35,768 nucleotides of DNA from an uncultured bacterium (GTDB taxonomy: Bacteria > Pseudomonadota > Alphaproteobacteria > Sphingomonadales > Sphingomonadaceae): contig CAISGR010000287.1 of NCBI GenBank assembly GCA_903884945.1, positions 1 to 35,768 of the forward strand. The letters are read 5' to 3'. A model generated the notes under the pieces. That model was given only the letters and a program-made list of their open reading frames with translations. It searched no databases and had not been told where the DNA came from. Of this stretch, positions 18,562-27,208 are shown piece after piece. The number at the start of each line of letters is the position of its first letter. The stretch's first letter is position 1. The translations under genes and the position numbers were made by a program.

Positions 18562-19308
18562 TCAGCGCTGTCGCATCGCCTGGTCGATCGCTGCCTGGGT
18601 CAACGGCGCCATGGCGGCATAGGCTTCCGCGTTGGGATGGACGCCATCCTTGGCGAAGCCGGGTTTCATGCCGCCTTCCGGCGTGGCGATCACGGGCCAG
18701 TAATCGACATAGACGATGTGCTTGCGAGCGGCATATGCCCTGAGCCAGGCGTTGAGTGCCTTGATCCTGGGTGCCGGGGAAAGACCCGGGCGCCATGGAA
18801 AGTCGAGCGCCGGCGGGATTGAGGCGAGCACGACCTTGATGCCGTGGACCGAAGCGATCTCGACCATGCCGGCGATATAGCCCTCGATCTCCTCAGGCGT
18901 TTCCGCGCCGGTATTCCCCGCCACGTCGTTGGTGCCCGCCATGATATGGACGACCGCGGGCTTGAGCGCGATGACGTCGCTGCGGAAGCGCACGAGCATC
19001 TGCGGCGTGGTCTGGCCGGATATGCCGCGGCCGACAAAGTGCGGATTGTCCCTGATGAAGGGCTGGGGCGCCCAGCCCTGTGTGATTGAATCACCCATGA
19101 AGACGACACGTTGTGGATCGGCGGCCGCGAGCAGCGGCGCGTTCGCCTCCCGATAGCGCGAAATATTCGCCCAATCGCCATTGTCGCCCTGGCCAACCGG
19201 CGGCTTCGCAGCCGCAATGAGGGCAGGCGGTGGCGTCTGCGCTGAGAGATGGGCAATGGTCGAAAAGGCAAGGGCGCCGATCAGGCTCAGGGTGACAGCA
19301 GGACGCAC
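18562..19308 (-). CDS. Secreted SGNH/GDSL-family esterase
   Basis: The 248-residue SGNH hydrolase has a signal peptide (MRPAVTLSLIGALAFSTIAH, ending near HLSAQ). Block I is VVFMGDSITQGW with the catalytic Ser, block III is MAGTNDVAG, and block V is KDGVHPNAEAY with the catalytic Asp/His. This subtype (FVGRGISGQTTPQMLVRFR) is often annotated as a carbohydrate or acetyl esterase, so a periplasmic deacetylase role is plausible but not shown. The start is GTG 19308 with AGGAG about 7 bases upstream. It lies 87 bases downstream of the broken PQQ-dehydrogenase gene on the same strand and may share its transcript. Confidence 0.88.
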   Translation of the reverse strand: MRPAVTLSLIGALAFSTIAHLSAQTPPPALIAAAKPPVGQGDNGDWANISRYREANAPLLAAADPQRVVFMGDSITQGWAPQPFIRDNPHFVGRGISGQTTPQMLVRFRSDVIALKPAVVHIMAGTNDVAGNTGAETPEEIEGYIAGMVEIASVHGIKVVLASIPPALDFPWRPGLSPAPRIKALNAWLRAYAARKHIVYVDYWPVIATPEGGMKPGFAKDGVHPNAEAYAAMAPLTQAAIDQAMRQR

Positions 19309-19395
19309 GCAATTCTCCTCTCGACGGGGCCAGCGACCTTTGCCGCTCGTTCGTGCGAGTCCTAATATGGTTGCGCTACCAATGCACGCCTATCG

Positions 19396-21299
19396 TCACG
19401 GCGTTGGGGGTAGCGCGAACGCGGTGAGCGCGTCGCTGGTGCGTGGGCTGTTATGATAGCTCCCACCAGTTGACGCGATCGCGACATATTGTCGGCGATA
19501 GGTGATCGGGGTGGCGTGGGCGGAGGCGTCGAGTTTCGTGGTCCATATCTCCCTGCCGTTGCGCGCCTCGAAGGCGCGAAAGCGTGAATCGTCGGTCGAG
19601 CCGATGAAGATCAGGCCGCCGGCGGTGACGATCGCGCCGCCGGTGCCGTGTCGGCCGGTGTTGCGCAAGCCTTCGGGCAAGCTGTCCGTCACGCCCAACA
19701 CGCTCTGCCAGACGATCCTGCCGGTCGCGGTGTCGACGGCGTTGAGCTGGCCCCAGGGCGGACGCTGGCACATCAGACCGGTCGAAGGTTGCTGGAAGCG
19801 CCCTCCCAGACCGCCCGGCTGATAGGCGACCCGTCCATTCCATTTAACCAGCGTGGTGACCTGGCCGAAATTGCTGGTGTTCACGAAGATATAGCCGCTC
19901 TTCGGATCATAGGCCGCACCGCCCCAGTTCGAGCCGCCTTCAGTGCCCGGGAAAGTAATGGTTGGCTGATCGAGCCGTATCGGATGGTAGAGGCCCCCCT
20001 TGATCATCCCGTTTTCGCGAATCCAGTTCTCGCACCAGGCCTTCAACTCGGGCGTTACATCGGCGATGTCATGCTCGATCGAGAAGCTCGTGCGGGCTAG
20101 CGGTGGCGTGATGGGGAAAGGCTGGGTGGGCGACGCGACCTCGCCTGGAACTGTGCTTGGTGGGACCGGGCGCTCCTCGACCGGATGGATCGGCTCGCCG
20201 GTGACGCGATCGAGCATGAACAACAGTGCATTTTTTTTGCCACCACCGCGACGGCGGGCACCGTCCTGCCGCTGACATGTGCATCGAACAGCAGCGGTGC
20301 GGATTCGAGGTCAACGTCCCAGATGTCATGATGCACGACCTGGAAATGCCAGAGATATTTACCCGTCTTCGCATCGACCGCGATGAGCGAGCTGCTGAAA
20401 AGATTGTCGCCGACGCGATCTCGCCATAGCGATCGACTGCCGGGGCAGCGATCGGAAGGTAACGATCCCGCGCTTCTCATCGAGGCTCAGAAAGCCCCAG
20501 ACATTGACGCCCGAGCGGCGCTGCGTGCTGCCCGGGGCCCAGCTATTGTAGCCGCGCTCGCCTGGGCGGGGCACAGTGTGGAAAGTCCAGACCAGCTTGC
20601 GTCCCAGGCGCGAACGTCGCCGGCTGCGCCGAGCGCGGGTGTCTCCTGTACCGAGGATCCGGTAATGATCAGGTTGCGATAGACGATGGGCGGGGTGGTG
20701 AGGCCCAGTTGCGCCTTCGGCATGTCGTTCATGACGTCGGCAGTCTTCATGTCGACGCCGCCGTTGTATCCGAAGCCGGCGGCCCAGGCGCCGGTTGCCG
20801 CATCGAGCGCGATCAGCCGTCCGTCACGGGTGCCGAAGACGATGCGCGGGCCGATTTGGCCGTCGCCAGGCCAGTATTCCACGCCACGCAGCGAAGGCTG
20901 GCCGGGGCCGGGAATATCGCGAACCCAGATTTCCTTCCCCGTCGTCGCGTCGAGTGCCGCCACCCGGGAGTAGGGCGTGGAGATATACATGCGTCCGCCG
21001 ATGACCAGCGGAGTCATTTCCGATGCGGCGAAGCGCGAGGCCCGGGCGATACCGGCGCCCTCGCTGACGCGACGCTGGGCGTCGCCGGCATCGACTGGCG
21101 CGTCACTCCCCACCGGCTTCATGTGATAGACCCAGGCGACCCTGAGGTCCCGGACGTTGGTGGGGGTGATCTGGTCGAGCGGCGAGAAGCGCATCGCGCC
21201 CTTGTCATGACCACAGGTGGGCCAGTCTCCGCCGTCCTGTGCGAGCGCCGGCACCGACAGGACGAGCAAGGCAGCGAGCAAGACCGGCGGTTTCCTCAT
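19396..21299 (-). pseudogene. PQQ-dependent (glucose dehydrogenase-like) dehydrogenase, frameshifted
   Basis: Read through its shifts this is a roughly 634-residue periplasmic quinoprotein of the membrane-GDH-like family without a cytochrome domain. It has a signal peptide (MRKPPVLLAALLVLSVPALA), the start DWPTCGHDKGAMRFSPLDQI, then propeller blades including WVRDIPGPGQPSLRGVEYWP, YLWHFQVVHHDIWDVDLESA and GGSNWGGAAYDPKSGYIFVN. Breaks: near 20598, WDA joins KLVWTFHTV with about 10 bases missing; near 20461 one base (a T on the coding strand) is missing; near 20422 one base (a G) is missing; at 20231-20238 a run of 8 A is one short of the 9 needed. The rest stays highly recognisable. It lies downstream of the TonB receptor, past a terminator. 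Confidence 0.85.
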
Positions 21300-21342
21300 T
21301 CTGCCTTGACATCGTGTCCGCTGACCTGGCCCGCCGGAAAAG

Positions 21343-21376
21343 CGGCCCGCCTTCCGGGGAATGGGAAGGCGGGCCG
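21343..21376 (-). terminator. Rho-independent terminator of the TonB receptor gene
   Basis: A perfect 13-base stem (21343-21355 with 21364-21376, 8-base loop, arms CGGCCCGCCTTCC and its complement) lies 9 bases past the receptor stop codon. On the minus strand it is followed by CTTTTCC. It separates the receptor from the PQQ-dehydrogenase gene. Confidence 0.75.
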
Positions 21377-21385
21377 GAAGTTGCG

Positions 21386-24331
21386 TCAGAACTTGACGCG
21401 CAGGGCGACCGTGACGGTACGGCCGAACGGGTTGTGGATCAGGCTGTAGTAGCCGGTCGAGCCGTTGTAGAAGGGTGGATCCTGATCGAAGAGATTCTGG
21501 GCCGCCACCGACAGGCGGGCGCCGTTCAGCAAGCCACCGTTGAATTCGTAGGCCATATTGAGATCGAAGGTGGTCTGCGCCTTGACCTTGTCGCCGCCGC
21601 CATTCGGATTGCCATTGGCATCGCGGGTGAGCGGGGCGACCGTGTTCGACGACCAGTTGCGGAACGAGCCGGTGTAGTTGGCGAACAGGCGGGCCGAGAA
21701 GGGGCCATTTGCCCAGCCGAGATAGGCACGAGCCTTGCGCTTCAGCGACGGGAACGTGCCGTTGTTGCCAGCGGTATTCAGTACTGAATATTTCGGGCCA
21801 GACCCGAACGACTGATCGAACTTGAAGAACTCGGTGCCGGAAATGCCCGCGCTGAAGGTGCCGGCATTGTCGGTGCGCAGATCATAATCGATCTGATAGT
21901 CGGCACCGGCGATATCCAGGTTCAGCCAGTTGGTGTTGAGCGTGTGGAAGATATAGCTGGTGCAGGCTGGCGCGGAGCTGGTCTGCGGAATGCCCTGGGT
22001 GACTGCTGCGATCTGCGCCTGGGTGGCGCAGGAGGGGTAGAAGGTCAGCAGATACTGGGCCGAGGCGGTGTTGATGACGTTCGAGAGTTGCGGACCCGTC
22101 ACGCCGCCGGTGAACTCGGTCGTCCAGTAGGTGAAGCCGGCATGCAGGCCGGGCACCAGCGCCGGTTCGACGTCGAAGCCGAGCGACCAGCCGCTGCCCT
22201 TCTGCGCTTGGGCGTGAGGGTCGCCGGTGGTGTTCTGGATGCCTTGCAGCGAGCCGATATTGCAGAGCGTCTGGCCGGCGCAGGCCGGGAGGATCGTCAC
22301 GACATCCGGATAGGCAGCGACGGGGATGTTGACATTATTGGTTTGTGCCCCCCAGCCGGCCGTGCCGAAGGCGCCATATTGATCGCCAAGGATCGTCAGC
22401 GGCGGCGCCACGAACGAGGTCGACCAGTTGCCACGGAAGCGCAGGCCGGCGATCGGCTCGAGGTTGAACCCGATCTTCGGGTTCGTGGTGCTGCCGAAAT
22501 CGTCATAGTGATCATAGCGTCCCGCGACCGATATATCGAGCCGGCGGATGAAGCTGTCCATGTCCGGCGAGATGATCGGCACGTTCAGTTCGACAAAGCC
22601 CGAATAGACGGTTCGGTCGAACGGGAAAAACAATTGTTGGGATCCACTCGATGCAGGGCCGCTGTTGTTGGCACGCGACACGAACTGGCTGAGCTGTGTC
22701 TTGAGCAATTCGGCGCCGAAGGCGATCTTTATGGGGCCGCCTGGCAGGTCGAACAGCGAACCGCTCGCGCTGGCGCGGATCTGCTGATAGCCGCTGGTCG
22801 CGCGGAGGCGATTGGCATTGTCGAGCAGGCGCGCGATGGTCGCCGCCGAGGTGCGATTGGTCGAGCCTGCCGGATTCCAGACGTCGAGCGCATTGTCCGC
22901 GGTCAGCGGCAACTGCGTGACGATGACGTTGGTTCCGGGCACCGAGATCGCAGTGAGGCTGCCGCTGCCGTTGGTGGTCCCGTTCAGCGCGAGGTTGGCG
23001 ACGCTGCTGTTGATCGTGCCGGTGGTGTAGGTCGTGCTCTCGTCGCGACCGACACTGGCGAGGAAATCGGCATGCCAGTCGCTGGTAATCTCGTACGAGG
23101 CGGTGAAATTGGCGTACATCGTATCGGACGCGGACAGGCCGTGCGCGGGGCCGACCAGATCCGTGGCGTCCCAGGTGATCGTCTGCTTGTCAGCAGCTGC
23201 GCCGGTGACGCCGGGCGGGTTGACGTAGAAAGGATTGGCCTGTGCGCCCGTTCGGAACACCGTCGCCTGCACGGTACCCGCGCCTTGCAGCGTATCGTTA
23301 CGGCGACGCGCATAGAGCAGATCAAGCCCGATGGTGAGCTTGTCGGTAACCTCGAAACCGAACTTGCCCATCACGCTTTCGCGCTCCTCCGAGCCGACCA
23401 GATCGGTGGATCCCCAATTGGTGCACGGATAATTGGCGGCGGTGTTCGCGGCTGAAGTCGAGGAGTAGGGTGGCAGGTAGATGTTTCCCGAACCGCCGGG
23501 CTGAAGCGCTGCCGGCGAGCAATTGCGGGTCAGGAAGTTATTGCCGCCCTGGGCCGTATGGTTGGGATAGGTGAAATCGCGATCGCGATTCAGCAGATTG
23601 CCTTGATAATTATATTGCGCACCAATCACCGCGTAGCCGCGATCCCAGGTCTGGCCGGCGAGCAGGCCAGCGGTGTAGCCGGTGGTGCCGTTGCGCAGGG
23701 TTACCGAACCCTCCGCCTGGACCCCGTTGAACTTCTTGCGGGTGATGAAGTTGATGACGCCCGCAACCGCATCAGATCCGTAGATCGACGACGCTCCCTC
23801 GGCGAGAACCTCGACGCGCTCGAGCATGATGCTCGGCACGATGTTCGGGTCGAGGAAGGTATGGTTGGTGCCACCGGTCGGTCCGCGATGGCCGTCGATC
23901 AGGACAAGCGTCGAGTTGCTCGCGCTGGCGCCAAGCTGGTGGATGCTGGGCTGGTAGAAGGCCGAGGTGTTGCCCTGGCCGGTGATGCCGCTCAGCGAAG
24001 GAACGGAGGCGAGCGCGCCGGTGACGGTCTGTGCACCGGTGTCGCGTAGCGTCTGGGCGCCGACCGCGACGAGGTTCGACCCGATCGGGGCGACGCCGCG
24101 GATGCTGGTGCCCGTGACGATGATGTCCCTGCTTTGATCGAGGCTGGCATCCGATTCGGTCACTTGGGTCGGCGCGGTGGTATCCTGGTCGTTCGCATCA
24201 TTCTGGACTGCCACAGGAGTCTGCGCGGCCGGCGCAACCTGTGCTGCGGCCGGCGCGACGATGAAGCACATCGCGGTGCCGAGCGCGATCAGCGATCCGC
24301 TATGGGCGAGCTTCTGCGACAGATTGGACAC
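21386..24331 (-). CDS. TonB-dependent outer-membrane receptor
   Basis: The 981-residue receptor has a signal peptide (hydrophobic core IALGTAMCFIVAPAAA), a TonB-box-like DIIVTGTSIRG, a plug domain (TLVLIDGHRGPTGG, then LERVEVLAEGASSIYGSDAV and AGVINFITRK) and a long beta-barrel ending in the outer-membrane signal GRTVTVALRVKF with terminal Phe. It would import a bulky substrate using TonB energy. The start is GTG 24331 with AGGAGGGG 7 bases upstream. A promoter with a GTATAC palindrome over its -10 element lies just upstream, and a strong hairpin terminates the gene. The neighbouring quinoproteins and hydrolases suggest uptake of an oxidisable organic compound; the substrate cannot be read from sequence. 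Confidence 0.94.
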   Translation of the reverse strand: MSNLSQKLAHSGSLIALGTAMCFIVAPAAAQVAPAAQTPVAVQNDANDQDTTAPTQVTESDASLDQSRDIIVTGTSIRGVAPIGSNLVAVGAQTLRDTGAQTVTGALASVPSLSGITGQGNTSAFYQPSIHQLGASASNSTLVLIDGHRGPTGGTNHTFLDPNIVPSIMLERVEVLAEGASSIYGSDAVAGVINFITRKKFNGVQAEGSVTLRNGTTGYTAGLLAGQTWDRGYAVIGAQYNYQGNLLNRDRDFTYPNHTAQGGNNFLTRNCSPAALQPGGSGNIYLPPYSSTSAANTAANYPCTNWGSTDLVGSEERESVMGKFGFEVTDKLTIGLDLLYARRRNDTLQGAGTVQATVFRTGAQANPFYVNPPGVTGAAADKQTITWDATDLVGPAHGLSASDTMYANFTASYEITSDWHADFLASVGRDESTTYTTGTINSSVANLALNGTTNGSGSLTAISVPGTNVIVTQLPLTADNALDVWNPAGSTNRTSAATIARLLDNANRLRATSGYQQIRASASGSLFDLPGGPIKIAFGAELLKTQLSQFVSRANNSGPASSGSQQLFFPFDRTVYSGFVELNVPIISPDMDSFIRRLDISVAGRYDHYDDFGSTTNPKIGFNLEPIAGLRFRGNWSTSFVAPPLTILGDQYGAFGTAGWGAQTNNVNIPVAAYPDVVTILPACAGQTLCNIGSLQGIQNTTGDPHAQAQKGSGWSLGFDVEPALVPGLHAGFTYWTTEFTGGVTGPQLSNVINTASAQYLLTFYPSCATQAQIAAVTQGIPQTSSAPACTSYIFHTLNTNWLNLDIAGADYQIDYDLRTDNAGTFSAGISGTEFFKFDQSFGSGPKYSVLNTAGNNGTFPSLKRKARAYLGWANGPFSARLFANYTGSFRNWSSNTVAPLTRDANGNPNGGGDKVKAQTTFDLNMAYEFNGGLLNGARLSVAAQNLFDQDPPFYNGSTGYYSLIHNPFGRTVTVALRVKF

Positions 24332-24375
24332 GTAATTTCCCCTCCTGATGCGACCGGATTCGGCCTTGCGAAAAC

Positions 24376-24405
24376 TTTGTATACAAATTATCGAAGGGGC
24401 GTCAA
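24376..24405 (-). promoter_or_regulatory. Promoter with overlapping GTATAC operator, TonB receptor
   Basis: On the minus strand TTGACG (24400-24405) and TATACA (24378-24383) are 16 bases apart, a good sigma70 arrangement. The -10 hexamer lies inside the perfect 12-base palindrome TTTGTATACAAA (24376-24387). The palindrome is 45 bases upstream of the GTG start. An operator over the -10 element implies repression by steric exclusion. The TTGT-AT-ACAA form fits FadR-subfamily GntR regulators. Confidence 0.65.
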
Positions 24406-24692
24406 CATGACTTGTGGCGAGCCCGAAAGCGGCTCCGCGGCGGGCATCACATTGTGTCTTGGATGCGGAGTGAATCCGGGATAGGCATGAGGCGATCGGT
24501 CGGTTCTCTCTCTAAAGATGCTTTGAATCAAATAGATAATAGTCATGCTCGATAAAGTGGAGCTGGGCATTGGAGAGGAGGGGTGCTGGACCCAAGCGTT
24601 GCGAACATGGCCGGTCATTTGTCTGGCAAACGGCACCCATCCGGGCGCCGATACGGGGTAAGCCGGGTAAGAAATGCGCGCCTCACGAAATC

Positions 24693-24702
24693 ATGTATAC
24701 CG
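24693..24702 (+). promoter_or_regulatory. Imperfect GTATAC operator upstream of PQQ-propeller gene
   Basis: ATGTATACCG at 24693-24702 shares the GTATAC core (24695-24700) with the three other sites of the locus, but only one flank matches the palindrome. It lies about 86 bases upstream of ATG 24788. Confidence 0.45.
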
Positions 24703-24787
24703 AATTTAAGCTTCGCCAGAGGAGCCGCTTGCGGGATACCGCGGAATTCTCCTCATCACTTTTGCTCCACCTGACAATGAGGCCGCG

Positions 24788-26530
24788 ATGTCCAAGAAAT
24801 CACTCTCGCTCATTTCCCTTCTCGCCCTTGCCGTGGCCAGTACGGAGGTGTCAGCCCAGGTCACGCCGAGCAGTGCAGCCCTGGTGGCGCCGCCGGATGC
24901 GCCCGCTTCGGACGACTGGACGACCTGGGGCTATGACCAGGAGCGCACTGCCTGGAACCGGGGCGAGCGCACGCTGACCAAGTCGAACGTCGCGAGATTG
25001 AAGATACAATGGAGCACCAAGCTTTCGACTCAACCGACCGATGTCGTGCTGTCGACGCTAACCTCGCCGATCATCGCGGCCGGCGTCGCCACGCCGCAAG
25101 GGCCGAGGAATCTGCTCTTCTCGCTGGGTGCCGACGATGTTCTGTTCGCTCTCGATGCGGATTCGGGCACTATCCTCTGGAAAAGGGCATTTCCGAACCC
25201 GATCACGGCGCGCAAGAACGCGACGTGGCTGTGCCCCAATACCGCGAACGCGACCCCCGTTGTCGACAAGGCGAAGGGCGTTATCTACTTCATGGCCAGC
25301 GATGGCGTGCTTCGGGGCCTGAACCTGAGCGACGGCGCCGAACGGCTGAAGCCGATCGAGATGGTGGCGCCCTTTACGCGAGCCTGGAGCCTCAACCTGA
25401 TCGGTGACATCGTCTACACTACGAGCGGCCGGGCATGTGGCGAGGTGCAGGATCCCAAATCGGCGATGGGATCCGCGGTCGCGCCCGTCCAGCGCAGGGC
25501 GGGGGCCGTCGGAGCCAGCCCGGGCGGACCCGTGGTAGTGACCGATCCCTCCGCCGTGACCGCAGTGGACGTCAGAGACCTGGCCAATCCGGAACTGACT
25601 CGTTTCTACACCAGTGGCGGCCGACCCGCCGGCCCTTGGGGGCGCGGCGGGCTCGCCCGTGGACCGGGCGACAGCCTGATCTTCGAAACGTCCGATGGTA
25701 TCCACGATCCGGCGGCGGGTAGCTGGGGCGACACCATCATGAAGCTCACGCCGAAGGCGACACGCGTGGCCGATTCCTTCACGCCGGAAAATGCGAAATA
25801 TCTCTTCGCGCACGATCTCGCCGGTTCGGCCAGCCCGGTCGTCTTTCCGTTCGAAGGCAAGACGCTCGTCGCAGTGGGACAGAAGGAGGGCGTCCTTTAC
25901 CTGCTCGATGCCAACGACATGGGTGGCGGGCTGGCGAAGAACCACGCAATGCCGGTCTATAAGTCGCCGCAACTCGCCAATGACGCGGCTTCGGGCACCG
26001 ACCCGAGCCAGGGAGTCTGGGGCGCGATCACCACCTATGTCTCGCCTTCGGGCGAGCGCTATCTCTACGTGCCGATATGGGGCCCCCGTTCGAAGAATGC
26101 GCCAGCGTTCGGCAATGATGGAGGGCCGGCGCCGCATGGCAGCATCCTAGCGTTCCAGGTGGTGAGCGCTGGCGGCAGGATCTCCGCGGTACCGGTCTGG
26201 ACATCGGGCGACATGATCATGCCCGATCCTCCCGTCGTGGCGAACGGTGTTGTCTATGCGACCCAGACTGGGGGGCAGGCGATGCAGAATCCGACGCTGC
26301 CGGATGGATCGCGCCTCAACAGCGCTACGGCAGCTTCGGCAAAATATCGCTCGACGCCGGTGGGGAATCTCATCCTCCAGGCGTTCGACGCGGAGACGGG
26401 CAAGCAGCTCTATTCGAGCAGGAACGCAATCCAGGACTGGACGCATTTCAGTGAGCCGGTGGTGGCACTGGGCAAGGTTTATGTCGTGACGCACGACGCG
26501 CATGTTTATGCGTTCGGGTTGCGCCGCTGA
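24788..26530 (+). CDS. PQQ-binding-like beta-propeller protein (periplasmic quinoprotein)
   Basis: The 580-residue protein has a signal peptide (MSKKSLSLISLLALAVASTE, cleaved near VSAQ). The opening WTTWGYDQERTAWNRGERTL and TKSNVARLKIQW is the typical first blade of PQQ/PVA-dehydrogenase-like quinoproteins, and later blades contain FALDADSGTILWKRAFP, GVIYFMASDGVLRGLNL and LQAFDAETGKQLYSSRN. There is no CxxCH heme motif, so electrons would need a separate carrier; the convergent cytochrome gene is the obvious candidate. GAGG lies 5 bases before the ATG. It is intact, unlike the PQQ dehydrogenase at 19396. PQQ binding is inferred from the fold; PQQ synthesis genes are not in the window. Confidence 0.86.
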   Translation: MSKKSLSLISLLALAVASTEVSAQVTPSSAALVAPPDAPASDDWTTWGYDQERTAWNRGERTLTKSNVARLKIQWSTKLSTQPTDVVLSTLTSPIIAAGVATPQGPRNLLFSLGADDVLFALDADSGTILWKRAFPNPITARKNATWLCPNTANATPVVDKAKGVIYFMASDGVLRGLNLSDGAERLKPIEMVAPFTRAWSLNLIGDIVYTTSGRACGEVQDPKSAMGSAVAPVQRRAGAVGASPGGPVVVTDPSAVTAVDVRDLANPELTRFYTSGGRPAGPWGRGGLARGPGDSLIFETSDGIHDPAAGSWGDTIMKLTPKATRVADSFTPENAKYLFAHDLAGSASPVVFPFEGKTLVAVGQKEGVLYLLDANDMGGGLAKNHAMPVYKSPQLANDAASGTDPSQGVWGAITTYVSPSGERYLYVPIWGPRSKNAPAFGNDGGPAPHGSILAFQVVSAGGRISAVPVWTSGDMIMPDPPVVANGVVYATQTGGQAMQNPTLPDGSRLNSATAASAKYRSTPVGNLILQAFDAETGKQLYSSRNAIQDWTHFSEPVVALGKVYVVTHDAHVYAFGLRR

Positions 26531-26540
26531 AGAAGGGCGG

Positions 26541-26564
26541 TGCCGGGCTTGTCGAAGCCCGGCA
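26541..26564. terminator. Strong hairpin between convergent propeller and cytochrome genes
   Basis: A perfect 10-base stem TGCCGGGCTT (26541-26550) pairs with 26555-26564 around the 4-base loop GTCG. It sits 10 bases after one stop codon and 19 bases from the other. The CTTGTCGAAG core is a common intergenic palindrome type in sphingomonads and xanthomonads, so it may also be a dispersed repeat. Confidence 0.6.
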
Positions 26565-26583
26565 TCGCTGGTCAGTTCGTCGG

Positions 26584-26946
26584 TCAGTGGGGCGCGGCCG
26601 GGAAATTCCTGGTGAGATAGTCGACGACCGTGTCGGCTTCCTCCGGCTTCAACTCGGCCCCGCGATCGACCATGAGTTGCACGGTGGAAGCCCAGTCGTC
26701 CGCGGATTTGCGTTGGCCGAACACGATTGAGGTTTCGTGGCATGCAGCGCAGTGCGCCGTGATCAGGTCAAGCGCAGGCCCGGGAGGCGGGGCGGTCCCC
26801 ATAGCGGCTGCCGGTGCGGCCGCGGAAGTCGGCGCCGGCGTGGATTGGGAGGCGGCTGGCTGGGCGGCAAGGCCGCACCCCTTGAACAGCCCAACAGCAA
26901 GAATGGCGGCGCCTGCCGCAAAGCGGGGAATGATGTTCGGTTTCAA
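26584..26946 (-). CDS. Small exported c-type cytochrome
   Basis: The protein is about 120 residues. The N-terminus is a signal or anchor segment (IIPRFAAGAAILAVGLFKGC) with a Cys that could be lipidated, then an Ala/Pro-rich linker, then a single heme site CAACH within LITAHCAACHETSIVFGQRK. The C-terminal helices include ELKPEEADTVVDYLTRNFPA, as in small diheme-free cytochromes paired with quinoproteins. I chose TTG 26946 because a full GGAGG lies 6 bases upstream; a longer open frame to 27036 crosses the operator and is rejected. It is convergent with the propeller gene and probably its electron acceptor. Confidence 0.82.
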   Translation of the reverse strand: MKPNIIPRFAAGAAILAVGLFKGCGLAAQPAASQSTPAPTSAAAPAAAMGTAPPPGPALDLITAHCAACHETSIVFGQRKSADDWASTVQLMVDRGAELKPEEADTVVDYLTRNFPAAPH

Positions 26947-27015
26947 GCTCGGCCTCCGCTCCGCGCGGGGTGGACCATGACAGCCACTCCGTCGCAATCG
27001 ATTCGCACGGATTAG

Positions 27016-27023
27016 TGTATACA
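27016..27023 (-). promoter_or_regulatory. GTATAC operator upstream of cytochrome gene
   Basis: TGTATACA is a perfect 8-base palindrome with its core at 27017-27022, about 70 bases upstream of the cytochrome TTG start. It shares its core with the three other sites in the locus. Confidence 0.55.
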
Positions 27024-27155
27024 TGTTGGAGGCCAAACCAAGCGCCGTTGGACCGAGAGGGATGGGGACGATAGCAGTGTCTGGCGATCATGGCGTGAAT
27101 TCCGCCCATTGCCTGTTGCCATGACGGGTTGGGATCGTTCCTGCTACCGTATAAG

Positions 27156-27165
27156 TTGTATACAA
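27156..27165 (+). promoter_or_regulatory. GTATAC operator upstream of MBL-fold gene
   Basis: TTGTATACAA is a perfect 10-base palindrome 43 bases upstream of ATG 27209. TATAAG (27150-27155) immediately precedes it and could be a -10 element, with TTGGGA at 27129-27134 a weak -35 (15-base spacing). Confidence 0.6.
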
Positions 27166-27208
27166 TCATAGTTTGAAGGCGCGCCGGCGCCACCTCAGGG
27201 GGTAGGTT

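Larger units (their letters stand above)
24332..24787. other. 456-bp divergent control region, TonB receptor / PQQ-propeller
   Basis: No gene is evident. The region holds GTATAC elements near both ends (24376-24387 and 24693-24702) and an A/T-rich middle. It should carry the start signals of both divergent genes. Confidence 0.7.
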
